20,334 nucleotides of DNA. Source: Butyrivibrio sp. GTDB lineage: Bacteria > Bacillota > Clostridia > Lachnospirales > Lachnospiraceae. A program made the position numbers and the translations under genes. The first letter of the stretch is position 1, and each line of letters begins with the position of its first letter. A model generated the notes under the pieces. It was not told where the DNA came from and did no database searches. It worked only from the letters and a program-made list of their open reading frames with translations. The stretch is from NCBI GenBank assembly GCA_024688095.1, contig JAILEJ010000459.1:1-20334 (forward strand), read 5' to 3'. Of the stretch, positions 1-7,384 are shown piece by piece.

Positions 1-96
1 TGCTACCATAATGAGAATTAGTTTTGTTTTGATACTGTCTTTGAAGCTAATATTAAATCTGCTATCTGAAACTTTACTGTTGACCTTTTTGCCCAT
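1..96 (-). CDS. 5' end of a probable methyl-accepting chemotaxis protein (partial, runs off the window)
   Basis: An ATG on the minus strand at 96-94 opens a frame of exactly 32 codons to the window edge without a stop. A GGAGG (complement of 103-107) lies six bases upstream, which makes the start convincing. The peptide begins MGKKVNSKVSDSRFN, then has a basic SIKTKL segment leading into a hydrophobic run (LILIMVA) where a first transmembrane helix would start. This short basic N-terminus followed by 'K-T-K-L-I-L' is typical of clostridial chemoreceptors. The chemoreceptor call is inference from only 32 residues; a sensor kinase or another membrane protein is possible. I found no convincing promoter in the 158 bases between this gene and the LacI-family gene. 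Confidence 0.5.
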   Translation of the reverse strand, partial: MGKKVNSKVSDSRFNISFKDSIKTKLILIMVA

Positions 97-254
97 CTAA
101 TACCTCCGAATGAACTGCATTTTCGCTACAATTAATATGATACAATAATCCGAATAATATTAGGTGGTTTTTAGATTTGTTTATGAAAATTTATAAAAGT
201 TTTAAATTTACGATTGATCAGTAGGCAATTATTTTAAGGCACATTAACTTATTA

Positions 255-1268
255 TTATAAGCAGTGCGAAAGTCTTTTTATCATTTTTGTACTGACTTCA
301 ATTTTATATGAATGATATATTCTTGTTTTTAACTGTTCTATAAGCTGCTTTGCAGCAGTCTGTCCTATAAACAGACGAGGAACATCCATTGTGGTAAGAC
401 TTGGTTCTACCACGCGTCCCTCGGATATATTATCAAAACCTATTATTGCGATATCTTCGGGAATCTTATATCCTCTGAGTTTAAGTGCCTTCATGGCACC
501 TATTGCAATGATGTCATTGTCTGCAAAGTAGCATCTTGCAAGTTCTGTACCATCTTCTAATATTTCAAGCATGTCGCCCATGGCATCTTCAATTGACGGA
601 GCAAGTCTGTGTATTATGGATCTTGATTTGGACATGCCATTTTCTTTAATGGCTTTGAAATAACCCTCCTGTCTTGCTGCAAAGTTGTATATTGGATAAC
701 TTGACTGAAGATATCCTGGCTGAGTTCCGGTAATACTTATAAGATACTCTGTTGCAAGATAGGCTCCCTGAGAATTGTTGATAAGTACACTATTACAGTC
801 CAGTGAGTCAAAATATGTATCAAGAAGTGTAAGTGGAATATTTAATTCCAGGAACTTCTCGCAGACTTCTTTTGTAATCTCGGTTCCCACAAGGATTATT
901 CCTATACAGTCACCGCCTCTCAGCTCCGAAAAGCATAGCTCCAGACTATCTGTTTTTTCATAGAATTGTATGAGCCTTGTGCCTATATTGTTTTTTTTAC
1001 ATTCCTCTTTTACACCCTGATAGAGTTCATCAAATATCGGGGTATAGGATAGGATTGCGTTGTGCGTTTTATAGAATATGACATATATACTTCCTGATAT
1101 GCCATTTGAATTTCGTATTCTGGAAAAATCGTATCCGGCTTCTTCAGCAGCTTTTATGACAAGCTGACGCGTATCTGTACTAACTCCGGGCTTATTGTTG
1201 AGAGCCATGGAAACAGCAGTTGCACTTAATCCAAGTTTCTTTGCTAATTCTTTTGCAGTAATCGACAT
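255..1268 (-). CDS. LacI-family transcriptional regulator
   Basis: This is a 337-residue sugar-responsive repressor, the normal length for the family. Residues 2-25 form the LacI-type helix-turn-helix (ITAKELAKKLGLSATAVSMALN), followed by the hinge stretch NKPGVSTDTRQLV. The periplasmic-binding-protein-like effector domain fills residues 60-330, with the typical 'AIGAMKALKLRGYKIPEDIAIIGFDN' type block near the C-terminus (split here by the family's usual spacing). The start ATG has AAGGAG upstream. The gene is divergent from the isomerase operon and shares a 146-bp control region with it. Its own -35 box falls inside a perfect inverted repeat, which suggests autoregulation. The likely effector is the sugar, or a phosphorylated intermediate, of the neighbouring pathway. 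The family call is firm; regulon and effector are inference. Confidence 0.93.
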   Translation of the reverse strand: MSITAKELAKKLGLSATAVSMALNNKPGVSTDTRQLVIKAAEEAGYDFSRIRNSNGISGSIYVIFYKTHNAILSYTPIFDELYQGVKEECKKNNIGTRLIQFYEKTDSLELCFSELRGGDCIGIILVGTEITKEVCEKFLELNIPLTLLDTYFDSLDCNSVLINNSQGAYLATEYLISITGTQPGYLQSSYPIYNFAARQEGYFKAIKENGMSKSRSIIHRLAPSIEDAMGDMLEILEDGTELARCYFADNDIIAIGAMKALKLRGYKIPEDIAIIGFDNISEGRVVEPSLTTMDVPRLFIGQTAAKQLIEQLKTRIYHSYKIEVSTKMIKRLSHCL

Positions 1269-1295
1269 GATTTTCTCCTTAAAGTTTATAAATCA

Positions 1296-1324
1296 AGTAT
1301 AAAATAAAGTATTAATAAAGTAAA
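1296..1324 (-). promoter_or_regulatory. Candidate sigma-A promoter of the LacI-family gene
   Basis: On the minus strand the sequence reads TTTACT (1324-1319), a 17-base spacer, then TATACT (1301-1296). Both boxes are close to the sigma-A consensus and the spacing is ideal. The expected transcription start is near 1289, about 20 bases before the ATG. The -35 box lies within the left arm and spacer of the 1311-1339 inverted repeat, so a protein bound there would block this promoter. Confidence 0.6.
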
Positions 1325-1339
1325 TATTACTTTATTAAT
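1311..1339. promoter_or_regulatory. Perfect 13-bp inverted repeat, probable operator of the LacI-family regulator
   Basis: ATTAATAAAGTAA (1311-1323) and TTACTTTATTAAT (1327-1339) are exact reverse complements around a three-base spacer. The core ATAAAGT also occurs as direct copies at 1304-1310 and 1347-1353, so four copies (three direct, one inverted) fall within 50 bases. The repeat covers the -35 box of the regulator's own promoter and ends three bases before the -35 box of the divergent isomerase promoter. It is probably the regulator's binding site. The odd spacer and the absence of a central CG are unlike textbook LacI/PurR operators, so the identity of the binding protein is inference. 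Confidence 0.6.
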
Positions 1340-1341
1340 TA

Positions 1342-1370
1342 TTGGAATAAAGTTCTAGTGAAGCTATATT
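1342..1370 (+). promoter_or_regulatory. Candidate sigma-A promoter of the isomerase-kinase-transketolase operon
   Basis: TTGGAA (1342-1347), a 17-base spacer, then TATATT (1365-1370) gives a good sigma-A promoter. The predicted start is near 1377, leaving a leader of roughly 38 bases with AAGGAGG at 1402-1408. A further ATAAAGT copy (1347-1353) overlaps the end of the -35 box and the spacer, and the palindrome 1311-1339 sits immediately upstream. Repression by the divergent LacI-family protein is therefore plausible. Confidence 0.6.
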
Positions 1371-1414
1371 TACATCATAGATTCAGGTAACTGGTACCGA
1401 TAAGGAGGATGGAT

Positions 1415-2815
1415 ATGGCTATTATTAAATTAGGATTTGCACCAACAAGACGTAGTATTTTCAGTGCACCGGCAGCAGTTGAGTACGCTAATTATACAAG
1501 AGAGAGATTAAAAAAACTTGGAATAGAATTTGTTGATATTGATGATATATCAGAGGATGGTCTCTTACATGATGAGGAGGACAGACTAAAGATAGAAGAA
1601 AAATTTAGAAAAGAAAAAGTTGATGGACTCTTTTTTCCACATGGTAATTTCGGAACAGAGTATGAGGTTGCCAGACTTGCAAAGAGCATGAATTTACCGG
1701 TTCTTATATGGGGACCACGTGATGAGCGACCAGATGAGAATGGAATCAGATTAAGAGACAGCCAGTGTGGAATATTTGCAACTGGAAAAGTATTAAGAAG
1801 ATTCAAAGTTCCATTTACATATCTTACAAATTGCAATATCGAAGATGAAGCCTTTGAAAAGGGTATTAAACAGTTTGTAAGAATCTGCAATGTTGTAAAG
1901 ACATTTAGAAGAATAAGAATACTTCAGATAGGACCACGTCCATATGATTTCTGGTCAACTATGTGCAATGAAGGAGAACTTCTTGAAAAATTCAACATTC
2001 AGCTTGCACCTATTCCTCTTCCTGAATTAACAGAGGAAATCAGAAATGCCAAAAAAGAAGGAACAAAGGTAGCTGAGACAGTTAAATATTGTAAAGAGAA
2101 TTTCAATATTCAGATAAAAGATGAACAGCTGGAAAATGTAGCAGCACTTAAAGTATCTATGCGAAATCTGGCAGATAAATATGGATGTACTGCAGCTGCA
2201 ATACAGTGTTGGAATGCACTTCAGTCAGAGATAGGAATTATGCCATGCGCAGCTAATTCTCTTTTAAATGAAGAGGGATTTCCGGTCGTATGTGAGACGG
2301 ATATACATGGTGCAATTACTGCGCTTATGGTTGAGGCAGCAGGAATGGATGAGAGTAGAACATTCTTTGCAGACTGGACAGTAAGACATCCGGACAATGA
2401 TAACGGAGAGCTGCTGCAGCACTGCGGACCATGGCCAATTTCCTGTGCAAGCTGTAAGCCGACAATAGGATATCCTCTGGCATTTGACCATCCAGGTGCT
2501 GTTGAGGCAGAAGCTAAGCATGGAGATCTGACTCTTGCCAGATTTGATGGAGATGATGGAGAGTATTCTCTTCTTCTTGGTAATGCGAAAGGAATAGATG
2601 GCCCTTATACAAAGGGAACCTATCTTTGGGTAGAAGTAGAAAACTGGCCAAGACTTGAGGCAAAGATTGTAGAAGGTCCATATATACATCATTGCGTAGG
2701 AATTCATCAGGATGTAGTGCCGGTTCTGTATGAAGCTTGTAAATACATAGGAATAAAGCCTGATTTATATGATGATGTTGAACAGGAAATAATAGATAAG
2801 ATTCATTGTATATAA
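1415..2815 (+). CDS. L-fucose/L-arabinose isomerase-family sugar isomerase
   Basis: This is a 466-residue cytoplasmic aldose-ketose isomerase of the fucose-isomerase-like family (COG2407 type). An ATG at 1409 also exists, but AAGGAGG (1402-1408) abuts it; the ATG at 1415 has a six-base spacing and is the better start. The N-terminal part (about 1-160) contains FFPHGNFGTE and LIWGPRDERP. The catalytic region contains CWNALQSEIGIMPC (about 265-278), then CETDIHGAIT (about 293-302), whose Glu and Asp match the metal ligands of the family, and QHCGPWP (about 335-341). A C-terminal YIHHCVG probably completes the active site. It is the first gene of the operon, eleven bases before the transketolase. 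Family members act on L-fucose, D-arabinose, L-arabinose and similar aldoses. With a kinase and transketolase but no aldolase nearby, I infer a pentose such as D-apiose or D-arabinose. The substrate is unproven. Confidence 0.85.
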   Translation: MAIIKLGFAPTRRSIFSAPAAVEYANYTRERLKKLGIEFVDIDDISEDGLLHDEEDRLKIEEKFRKEKVDGLFFPHGNFGTEYEVARLAKSMNLPVLIWGPRDERPDENGIRLRDSQCGIFATGKVLRRFKVPFTYLTNCNIEDEAFEKGIKQFVRICNVVKTFRRIRILQIGPRPYDFWSTMCNEGELLEKFNIQLAPIPLPELTEEIRNAKKEGTKVAETVKYCKENFNIQIKDEQLENVAALKVSMRNLADKYGCTAAAIQCWNALQSEIGIMPCAANSLLNEEGFPVVCETDIHGAITALMVEAAGMDESRTFFADWTVRHPDNDNGELLQHCGPWPISCASCKPTIGYPLAFDHPGAVEAEAKHGDLTLARFDGDDGEYSLLLGNAKGIDGPYTKGTYLWVEVENWPRLEAKIVEGPYIHHCVGIHQDVVPVLYEACKYIGIKPDLYDDVEQEIIDKIHCI

Positions 2816-2825
2816 GGGGGACGTT

Positions 2826-3674
2826 ATGGATAATCAAAGGGCGAAAGAACTTACAAAAAAAGCATATGACTTGAGAAAAGTAGTACTTGAAATGATAAAG
2901 AAGTCCGGAGGAGGTCACATAGGTGGAGATTTCTCTGTAATGGAAACACTCGTGGTTCTATATAACGATGTTCTTAATATATCTCCGGAAAATAAAGATG
3001 ATCCAAACAGAGATTATTTCATTATGAGTAAGGGACACTCTGTTGAAAGTTATTATGCAGTGCTTGCAGACAGAGGTTTCTTTGATACTGAAGAATTGAT
3101 AAATACGTTTTCCCAGTTTGGTTCTAAATTTATAGGTCATCCTAACAATGAGATAGATGGTATTGAAATGAATTCAGGATCTCTTGGACATGGACTTCCT
3201 GTTAGTGTAGGAATGGCTCTTGCATGTCGAATGGATAACAGACCAAGCAGAGTATATACAGTAATGGGCGATGGAGAGCTTGCAGAGGGGTCTGTTTGGG
3301 AAGGTCTGATGGCGGCAGGACATTATAAACTTGGCAATCTGTGTGCTGTAGTTGACAGAAATCATTTGCAGATATCAGGAACAACAGAAAATGTAATGAC
3401 ACATCAAAACCTTCATGAGCAGGCAGAAAGCTTTGGATGGAATGTAATAGAAGCTAATGGAAACAGCATAGAAGAAATGGCAGATGCCTTTGATGCAGCA
3501 AAGAAGGTTACAGATAAGCCAACTTTAATAATAGCAAATACTATAAAGGGCTATGGTGGTGGAGATGTAATGGAAAATAAGGCAAGCTGGCATCACCACG
3601 TACCTGATGAGGAAGAATACAATGAGATATTAGATACTATTAATCACAGGGAGGAGGCTGTTATAAATGAATAA
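2826..3674 (+). CDS. Transketolase, N-terminal (thiamine-diphosphate-binding) subunit
   Basis: This 282-residue protein is the first half of a split transketolase. It shows GGGHIGGDFS (about 28-37), SKGHSVESYYAVLA (68-81), SGSLGHGLPVSVGMA (117-131) and the thiamine diphosphate/Mg motif GDGELAEGSVWEG (148-160) closing with VDRNH (176-180). Split transketolases usually read 'ASTGSLGQGL' at the second glycine motif; here it is NSGSLGHGL, with Gln replaced by His. This fits a dedicated enzyme with altered donor specificity (inference). The gene starts after AAGGGGG and overlaps the C-terminal subunit gene by eight bases, so the two are translationally coupled and almost certainly form one enzyme. 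In the apiose pathway such a pair (AptA/AptB) moves a two-carbon unit from apulose 4-phosphate to glyceraldehyde 3-phosphate. That role is a hypothesis here; generic pentose-phosphate metabolism is the alternative. Confidence 0.92.
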   Translation: MDNQRAKELTKKAYDLRKVVLEMIKKSGGGHIGGDFSVMETLVVLYNDVLNISPENKDDPNRDYFIMSKGHSVESYYAVLADRGFFDTEELINTFSQFGSKFIGHPNNEIDGIEMNSGSLGHGLPVSVGMALACRMDNRPSRVYTVMGDGELAEGSVWEGLMAAGHYKLGNLCAVVDRNHLQISGTTENVMTHQNLHEQAESFGWNVIEANGNSIEEMADAFDAAKKVTDKPTLIIANTIKGYGGGDVMENKASWHHHVPDEEEYNEILDTINHREEAVINE

Positions 3675-4635
3675 AATACCTAACAGAAAAGCAATATGTG
3701 ATGTTTTGCTTGAAAATGCAAAAGAAGATAAAGATATTATTGCACTTTGCTCAGATTCCAGAGGATCAGCCTCTATGACACCTTTTTTTGAACAATATCC
3801 AGAGCAGGCTGTAGAAGTTGGAATCGCAGAGCAGAATCTTGTAAGTATAGCAGCAGGAATGGCTCATGTGGGCAAAAAGCCTTATTGCTTTTCACCAGCA
3901 TGTTTTATTTCTACACGTTCATATGAACAGGCAAAGGTTGATGTTGCCTATTCAAATACTAATGTAAAACTTATAGGCATAAGTGGTGGAATAAGCTATG
4001 GAGAACTTGGAATGAGTCATCATAGTGCTCAGGATATAGCAGCTATGTCAGCAATTCCTAATATGAGAGTATATCTTCCAAGTGACAGATTTCAGACAAA
4101 AAAATTAATAGAAAACTTATTACAGGATGAAAAGCCAGCTTATGTAAGAGTTGGAAGAAATCCTGTAGAGGATATTTATTCAGAAGACAATGTTCCTTTT
4201 GAAATGGATAAGGCAACAGTCAGCAGATTTGGATTATCTAATGAAAAAAAGGCAGTAATTGTATCTTGCGGAGAAATGGTAAGGCCTTCTATTGATGCGG
4301 CTAAGATTCTCGAAAATAAAGGATATAGGGTGACTGTTATTGATATGTATTGCCTTAAACCATTTGATAAGAACACCTTGATAAAAGAGGCAGAAGACGC
4401 AGAAATAATTGTGACAGTTGAGGAGCATGCTCCTTTTGGTGGCCTTGGGTCAGAGGTTGCATCAGTAATTTCAGCAAATAGACCTTGTAAAGTAGTTCAA
4501 ATGGCACTTCCTGATGATCATGTTATAACGGGTAAGTCCAAAGATGTATTTAACTATTACGGTATGAATGCAGAAGGAATTGCAGGAACTGTAGAGGAGG
4601 GCGTATATGGAGGAGCGTTACTTAGTCAGCATTGA
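3667..4635 (+). CDS. Transketolase, C-terminal (pyrimidine-binding) subunit
   Basis: This 322-residue protein is the partner half of the split transketolase. It has the pyrimidine-binding domain with VEVGIAEQNLVSIAAGMA (about 49-66), whose Glu55 is the conserved residue that activates thiamine diphosphate. Downstream are ISGGISYGELGMSHHSAQDIAAM (spread over about 105-127) and PSDRFQTKKL with AYVRVGR. The transketolase C-terminal domain follows from about residue 195 (AVIVSCGEMVRPSIDAA, then TVEEHAPFGGLGSEVA). GAGGAGG at 3651-3657 drives its start, which overlaps the N-terminal subunit gene by eight bases. Its own end overlaps the kinase gene by 29 bases. Tight coupling of both subunits with a sugar kinase points to a dedicated catabolic transketolase rather than the housekeeping one. 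Confidence 0.92.
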   Translation: MNKIPNRKAICDVLLENAKEDKDIIALCSDSRGSASMTPFFEQYPEQAVEVGIAEQNLVSIAAGMAHVGKKPYCFSPACFISTRSYEQAKVDVAYSNTNVKLIGISGGISYGELGMSHHSAQDIAAMSAIPNMRVYLPSDRFQTKKLIENLLQDEKPAYVRVGRNPVEDIYSEDNVPFEMDKATVSRFGLSNEKKAVIVSCGEMVRPSIDAAKILENKGYRVTVIDMYCLKPFDKNTLIKEAEDAEIIVTVEEHAPFGGLGSEVASVISANRPCKVVQMALPDDHVITGKSKDVFNYYGMNAEGIAGTVEEGVYGGALLSQH

Positions 4636-6079
4636 TCAAAGCACTCAGGGGACTAAAGCACTTCTGTTTGACAAAAAGGGAACGCTTATGTGCAGGGCTG
4701 ATGAAGCACATGAGCAGATAATAAATGAAAAGGGATGGGTAAGTCATAATCCTGATGAAATTTATGAAAATGTCATTAAAGTTATAAAGAAGGTTTTGAT
4801 TAAAGCTAATGTTAGTCCGGAGCAGATAATAGCTCTGGGGATAAGTAATCAGAGAGAAACCAGTGTTATTTGGGACAGAGCAACCGGACATCCTCTTAAT
4901 AATGCTATTGTATGGCAGTGTGCAAGAGCAAAAGATATTTGTGAAAGACCTCAGATAAAAGAAAAAGAAGACTATATCTTTAAAACAACAGGTCTTAAAT
5001 TATCACCATATTTTCCTGCGGCAAAAATAGCATGGCTATTGGAAAATACAGAAAATCTTGAAAAAGCAAAAGAGAATGTATGTCATGGAACTGTGGATAG
5101 CTATCTTATATACAGGCTGACTGGATGTAAGAAATATGCAACTGATTATTCTAATGCAAGCAGAACTCAGCTATATGATATTTTCAATTTTAGATGGGAT
5201 GAAACTATATGCGAACTTTTTGGCATAAATGCAAAAAATATGCCGGAAGTGCAGGACTCTAATTCATGCTTTGGATATACAGACCTGGAAGGATTTTTTT
5301 CCAAACCAATTCCTATATATGGAGTTATGGGTGATAGTCATGCGGCTCTTTATGGACAAAACTGCAGGGAGAACGGTCAGACTAAGGCTACTTATGGAAC
5401 GGGATCTTCTATAATGATGAATATCGGCGATAAGAAAGTTCTTAGTAAAAATGGTCTGGTTACATCCCTTGCATGGGGAATAGATGGTAAGGTTCAATAT
5501 GTTTTGGAAGGAAATCTTAATTATACAGGTGCAGTTATCAGCTGGCTGAAAAATGATATGGAAATGATACAAAGTCCTGCTGATACTCAAGAGCTTGCAA
5601 ATAAAGCCTGCAAAAATGACAGTCTGTACATAGTTCCTGCATTTACAGGCCTTGGGGCACCATATTGGAACCCGGATGCAAAGGCAGCAATTGTTGGTAT
5701 GGATAGAAAAACAAAAAGGGCTGAGATAGTGCGTGCATCTCTTGAATGCATAGCTTATCAGATAACTGATATTCTAAAATCCATGAGCGAAGATTCGGGA
5801 ATTAAATTGTCAGAGCTGAGAGTAGACGGAGGCCCTACCAGAAATGAGTATCTTATGCAGTTTCAAAGTGATATAGCAAAGTGCAGGGTAATGGTTCCTG
5901 CGCAGGAAGAATTGTCAGGAATAGGCGTGGCTTATATGGCAGGACTTTCTGCATGTTTATGGGATGAAAGCATTTTTGAGAAAATGAAGAGAAAAGTTTA
6001 TTCTCCTGCTATGGATGATACTACTGCAAAAGATAAATATGAAGGATGGCTTAAAGCAGTTGGCTCAGTCAACCAATAA
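4607..6079 (+). CDS. FGGY-family carbohydrate kinase, glycerol-kinase-like
   Basis: This 490-residue cytoplasmic kinase would phosphorylate the ketose made by the isomerase. The N-terminal ATPase-fold segment is YLVSIDQSTQGTKALLFD. The first FGGY signature is SPYFPAAKIAWLLEN (about 133-147) and the C-terminal lobe has GLGAPYWNPDAKAAIVGM (348-365). Arg83-Glu84, Trp103, Tyr135 and the catalytic Asp243 of GDSHAALYGQ match the glycerol-contact set of E. coli glycerol kinase as I recall it. Two other contacts differ: Gln246 corresponds to Ser244 and Phe270 to Ser268 (YGTGSSIMM). Loss of these bulky residues suggests a larger triol-like substrate than glycerol, for instance apulose, whose known kinase is also FGGY-type. 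The start has GAGGAGG six bases upstream and lies 29 bases inside the transketolase gene. Plain glycerol kinase is the alternative, but the context argues against it. Confidence 0.88.
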   Translation: MEERYLVSIDQSTQGTKALLFDKKGTLMCRADEAHEQIINEKGWVSHNPDEIYENVIKVIKKVLIKANVSPEQIIALGISNQRETSVIWDRATGHPLNNAIVWQCARAKDICERPQIKEKEDYIFKTTGLKLSPYFPAAKIAWLLENTENLEKAKENVCHGTVDSYLIYRLTGCKKYATDYSNASRTQLYDIFNFRWDETICELFGINAKNMPEVQDSNSCFGYTDLEGFFSKPIPIYGVMGDSHAALYGQNCRENGQTKATYGTGSSIMMNIGDKKVLSKNGLVTSLAWGIDGKVQYVLEGNLNYTGAVISWLKNDMEMIQSPADTQELANKACKNDSLYIVPAFTGLGAPYWNPDAKAAIVGMDRKTKRAEIVRASLECIAYQITDILKSMSEDSGIKLSELRVDGGPTRNEYLMQFQSDIAKCRVMVPAQEELSGIGVAYMAGLSACLWDESIFEKMKRKVYSPAMDDTTAKDKYEGWLKAVGSVNQ

Positions 6080-6095
6080 TAGCTTGGAGGTTAAA

Positions 6096-7367
6096 ATGGG
6101 AAGGATATACAAAACTATAACTGAGGTTACAGACTTTGGTCCATATATTACCAAGGTTTTGCTTAAACCCGATGGGGAAGCTGATTTTGAAAATGCTATG
6201 CCTGATAAAGAAAACTTCAGGGTTTATATAGTAAGGAAAAAGATTTCCAAGGATTATCCATGGCCGGCACTTTTTGGAACAAGACCGGAGATTCCAATGG
6301 AAGGAGAGGTTAAAGTTCTTAATGCCGTTAAAGCTGATGAAATGGGAAATGAAGCTGAAAATGGTAAATGGATAATGCTCGAAATAGAAACTGATCCGAG
6401 AAACAGTCTTAATTCTATTATCAATTTTAATGGAAGATTTAATACCTTCATAGATGTGAATATTAAGGTAGAGCAGCTTGAAGATATTGTTTGCAAAAAC
6501 GGATTTGTGAAAAAAGGAATATACGACCAGAATGATGGAAACAGGATACTACTTGGAGAATTATTAGAAGAAGGATTGTATGACAACGAGGATATTCCAC
6601 TTAGATATGTTTATTACAGACCGGAAAAAAATGCATCTGATAAAAAATATCCGCTGATAATATGGCTTCATGGAGGCGGTGAAGGTGGAGAAGATACTAT
6701 AATTTCTGCAATTGGTAATAAGGTTGTAAATCTTATAGAACCTGATATTCAGAAAATATTTGGAGGTGCATATTTATTATCTCCGCAATGTCCTACTCTT
6801 TGGATGGACGATGGAAAAGGCGGTATATTAGATACTCCTGATACCATATATGCGAATGCTCTTGAAGGACTGATACAGAACTTTATAGATGAGCATGAAG
6901 ATATTGATAAGGATCGTATTTATATAGGCGGTGATTCAAATGGCGGATATATGACGATTCGTATGATAATAGAAAATCCATCACGATATGCAGCAGGCTT
7001 CCCGGTATGTGAAGGATATCTTGATAGCTGGTTTACAGACGAAACAGAGAAAAAGGTGGCGGAAGTACCACTATGGTTTACAGCTGCAAAAACAGATAAT
7101 ATTTTGCCGGTGGAAAAGTATGCTGTACCAACATATAAGAGACTTTGTGGGCTTGATGCGGAAGTTCATCTTACACTGTTTGATAATGTTTGTGATAAAA
7201 CCGGATTATATTTTAAAGAGGATGGAAGTCCTTTTGAATATTCAGGTCATTGGAGCTGGATTCCTATGCTGAATAATGAATGCAGAACGGATTATGATGG
7301 AACATTAGTCAAATATAATGGAAAAGAAGTAACAATTTTAGAATGGCTTGCAGCACATAAAAAGTGA
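6096..7367 (+). CDS. Alpha/beta hydrolase (esterase) with N-terminal Ig-like domain, paralogue of the 18230-19513 gene
   Basis: The start at 6096 is chosen because TTGGAGG ends six bases before it; longer in-frame starts would lie inside the kinase gene. The product has 423 residues. Residues 1-125 form an Ig-like N-terminal domain beginning YKTITEVTDFGPYITKVLL, resembling the EstA-type esterase N-domain. The hydrolase domain has oxyanion motif WLHGGGEGG (190-198), SPQCPTLWMDDG (229-240), nucleophile motif GGDSNGG with Ser281, probable acid Asp334 (KTDNILP) and His385 (GHWSW). There is no signal peptide, so it acts in the cytoplasm, probably removing acyl groups from an imported sugar. It sits 16 bases after the kinase gene and just before another hydrolase. 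Annotation pipelines would call it a prolyl oligopeptidase-like or poly(3-hydroxybutyrate) depolymerase-like protein. The esterase role is inference. Confidence 0.82.
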   Translation: MGRIYKTITEVTDFGPYITKVLLKPDGEADFENAMPDKENFRVYIVRKKISKDYPWPALFGTRPEIPMEGEVKVLNAVKADEMGNEAENGKWIMLEIETDPRNSLNSIINFNGRFNTFIDVNIKVEQLEDIVCKNGFVKKGIYDQNDGNRILLGELLEEGLYDNEDIPLRYVYYRPEKNASDKKYPLIIWLHGGGEGGEDTIISAIGNKVVNLIEPDIQKIFGGAYLLSPQCPTLWMDDGKGGILDTPDTIYANALEGLIQNFIDEHEDIDKDRIYIGGDSNGGYMTIRMIIENPSRYAAGFPVCEGYLDSWFTDETEKKVAEVPLWFTAAKTDNILPVEKYAVPTYKRLCGLDAEVHLTLFDNVCDKTGLYFKEDGSPFEYSGHWSWIPMLNNECRTDYDGTLVKYNGKEVTILEWLAAHKK

Positions 7368-7384
7368 CTAAGCAGGAGGTTTTT

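Noticed and set aside
1415..2815. Standard L-fucose pathway
   Set aside because: No fuculose-phosphate aldolase, lactaldehyde-handling gene or fucose permease is present, and the third step here is a transketolase.
2264..2918. Long open frames on the minus strand opposite the isomerase gene (147 and 134 codons)
   Set aside because: They lie antisense to a clear isomerase reading frame and its junction with the transketolase gene, have no ribosome site and give Cys/His/Leu-rich peptides with no recognisable domain.
5264..5590. 108-codon minus-strand frame inside the kinase gene
   Set aside because: It is a shadow of the FGGY kinase frame, with no start signal and no protein-like pattern.
4607..6079. 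Plain glycerol kinase for glycerol catabolism
   Set aside because: There is no glycerol facilitator or glycerol 3-phosphate dehydrogenase nearby, two glycerol-contact residues are changed, and the gene overlaps a transketolase gene.
6015..6095. Longer N-terminus of the first Ig-domain esterase
   Set aside because: These 27 codons overlap the kinase gene and lack a ribosome site, while TTGGAGG directly precedes the ATG at 6096 and the paralogue begins at the matching point.
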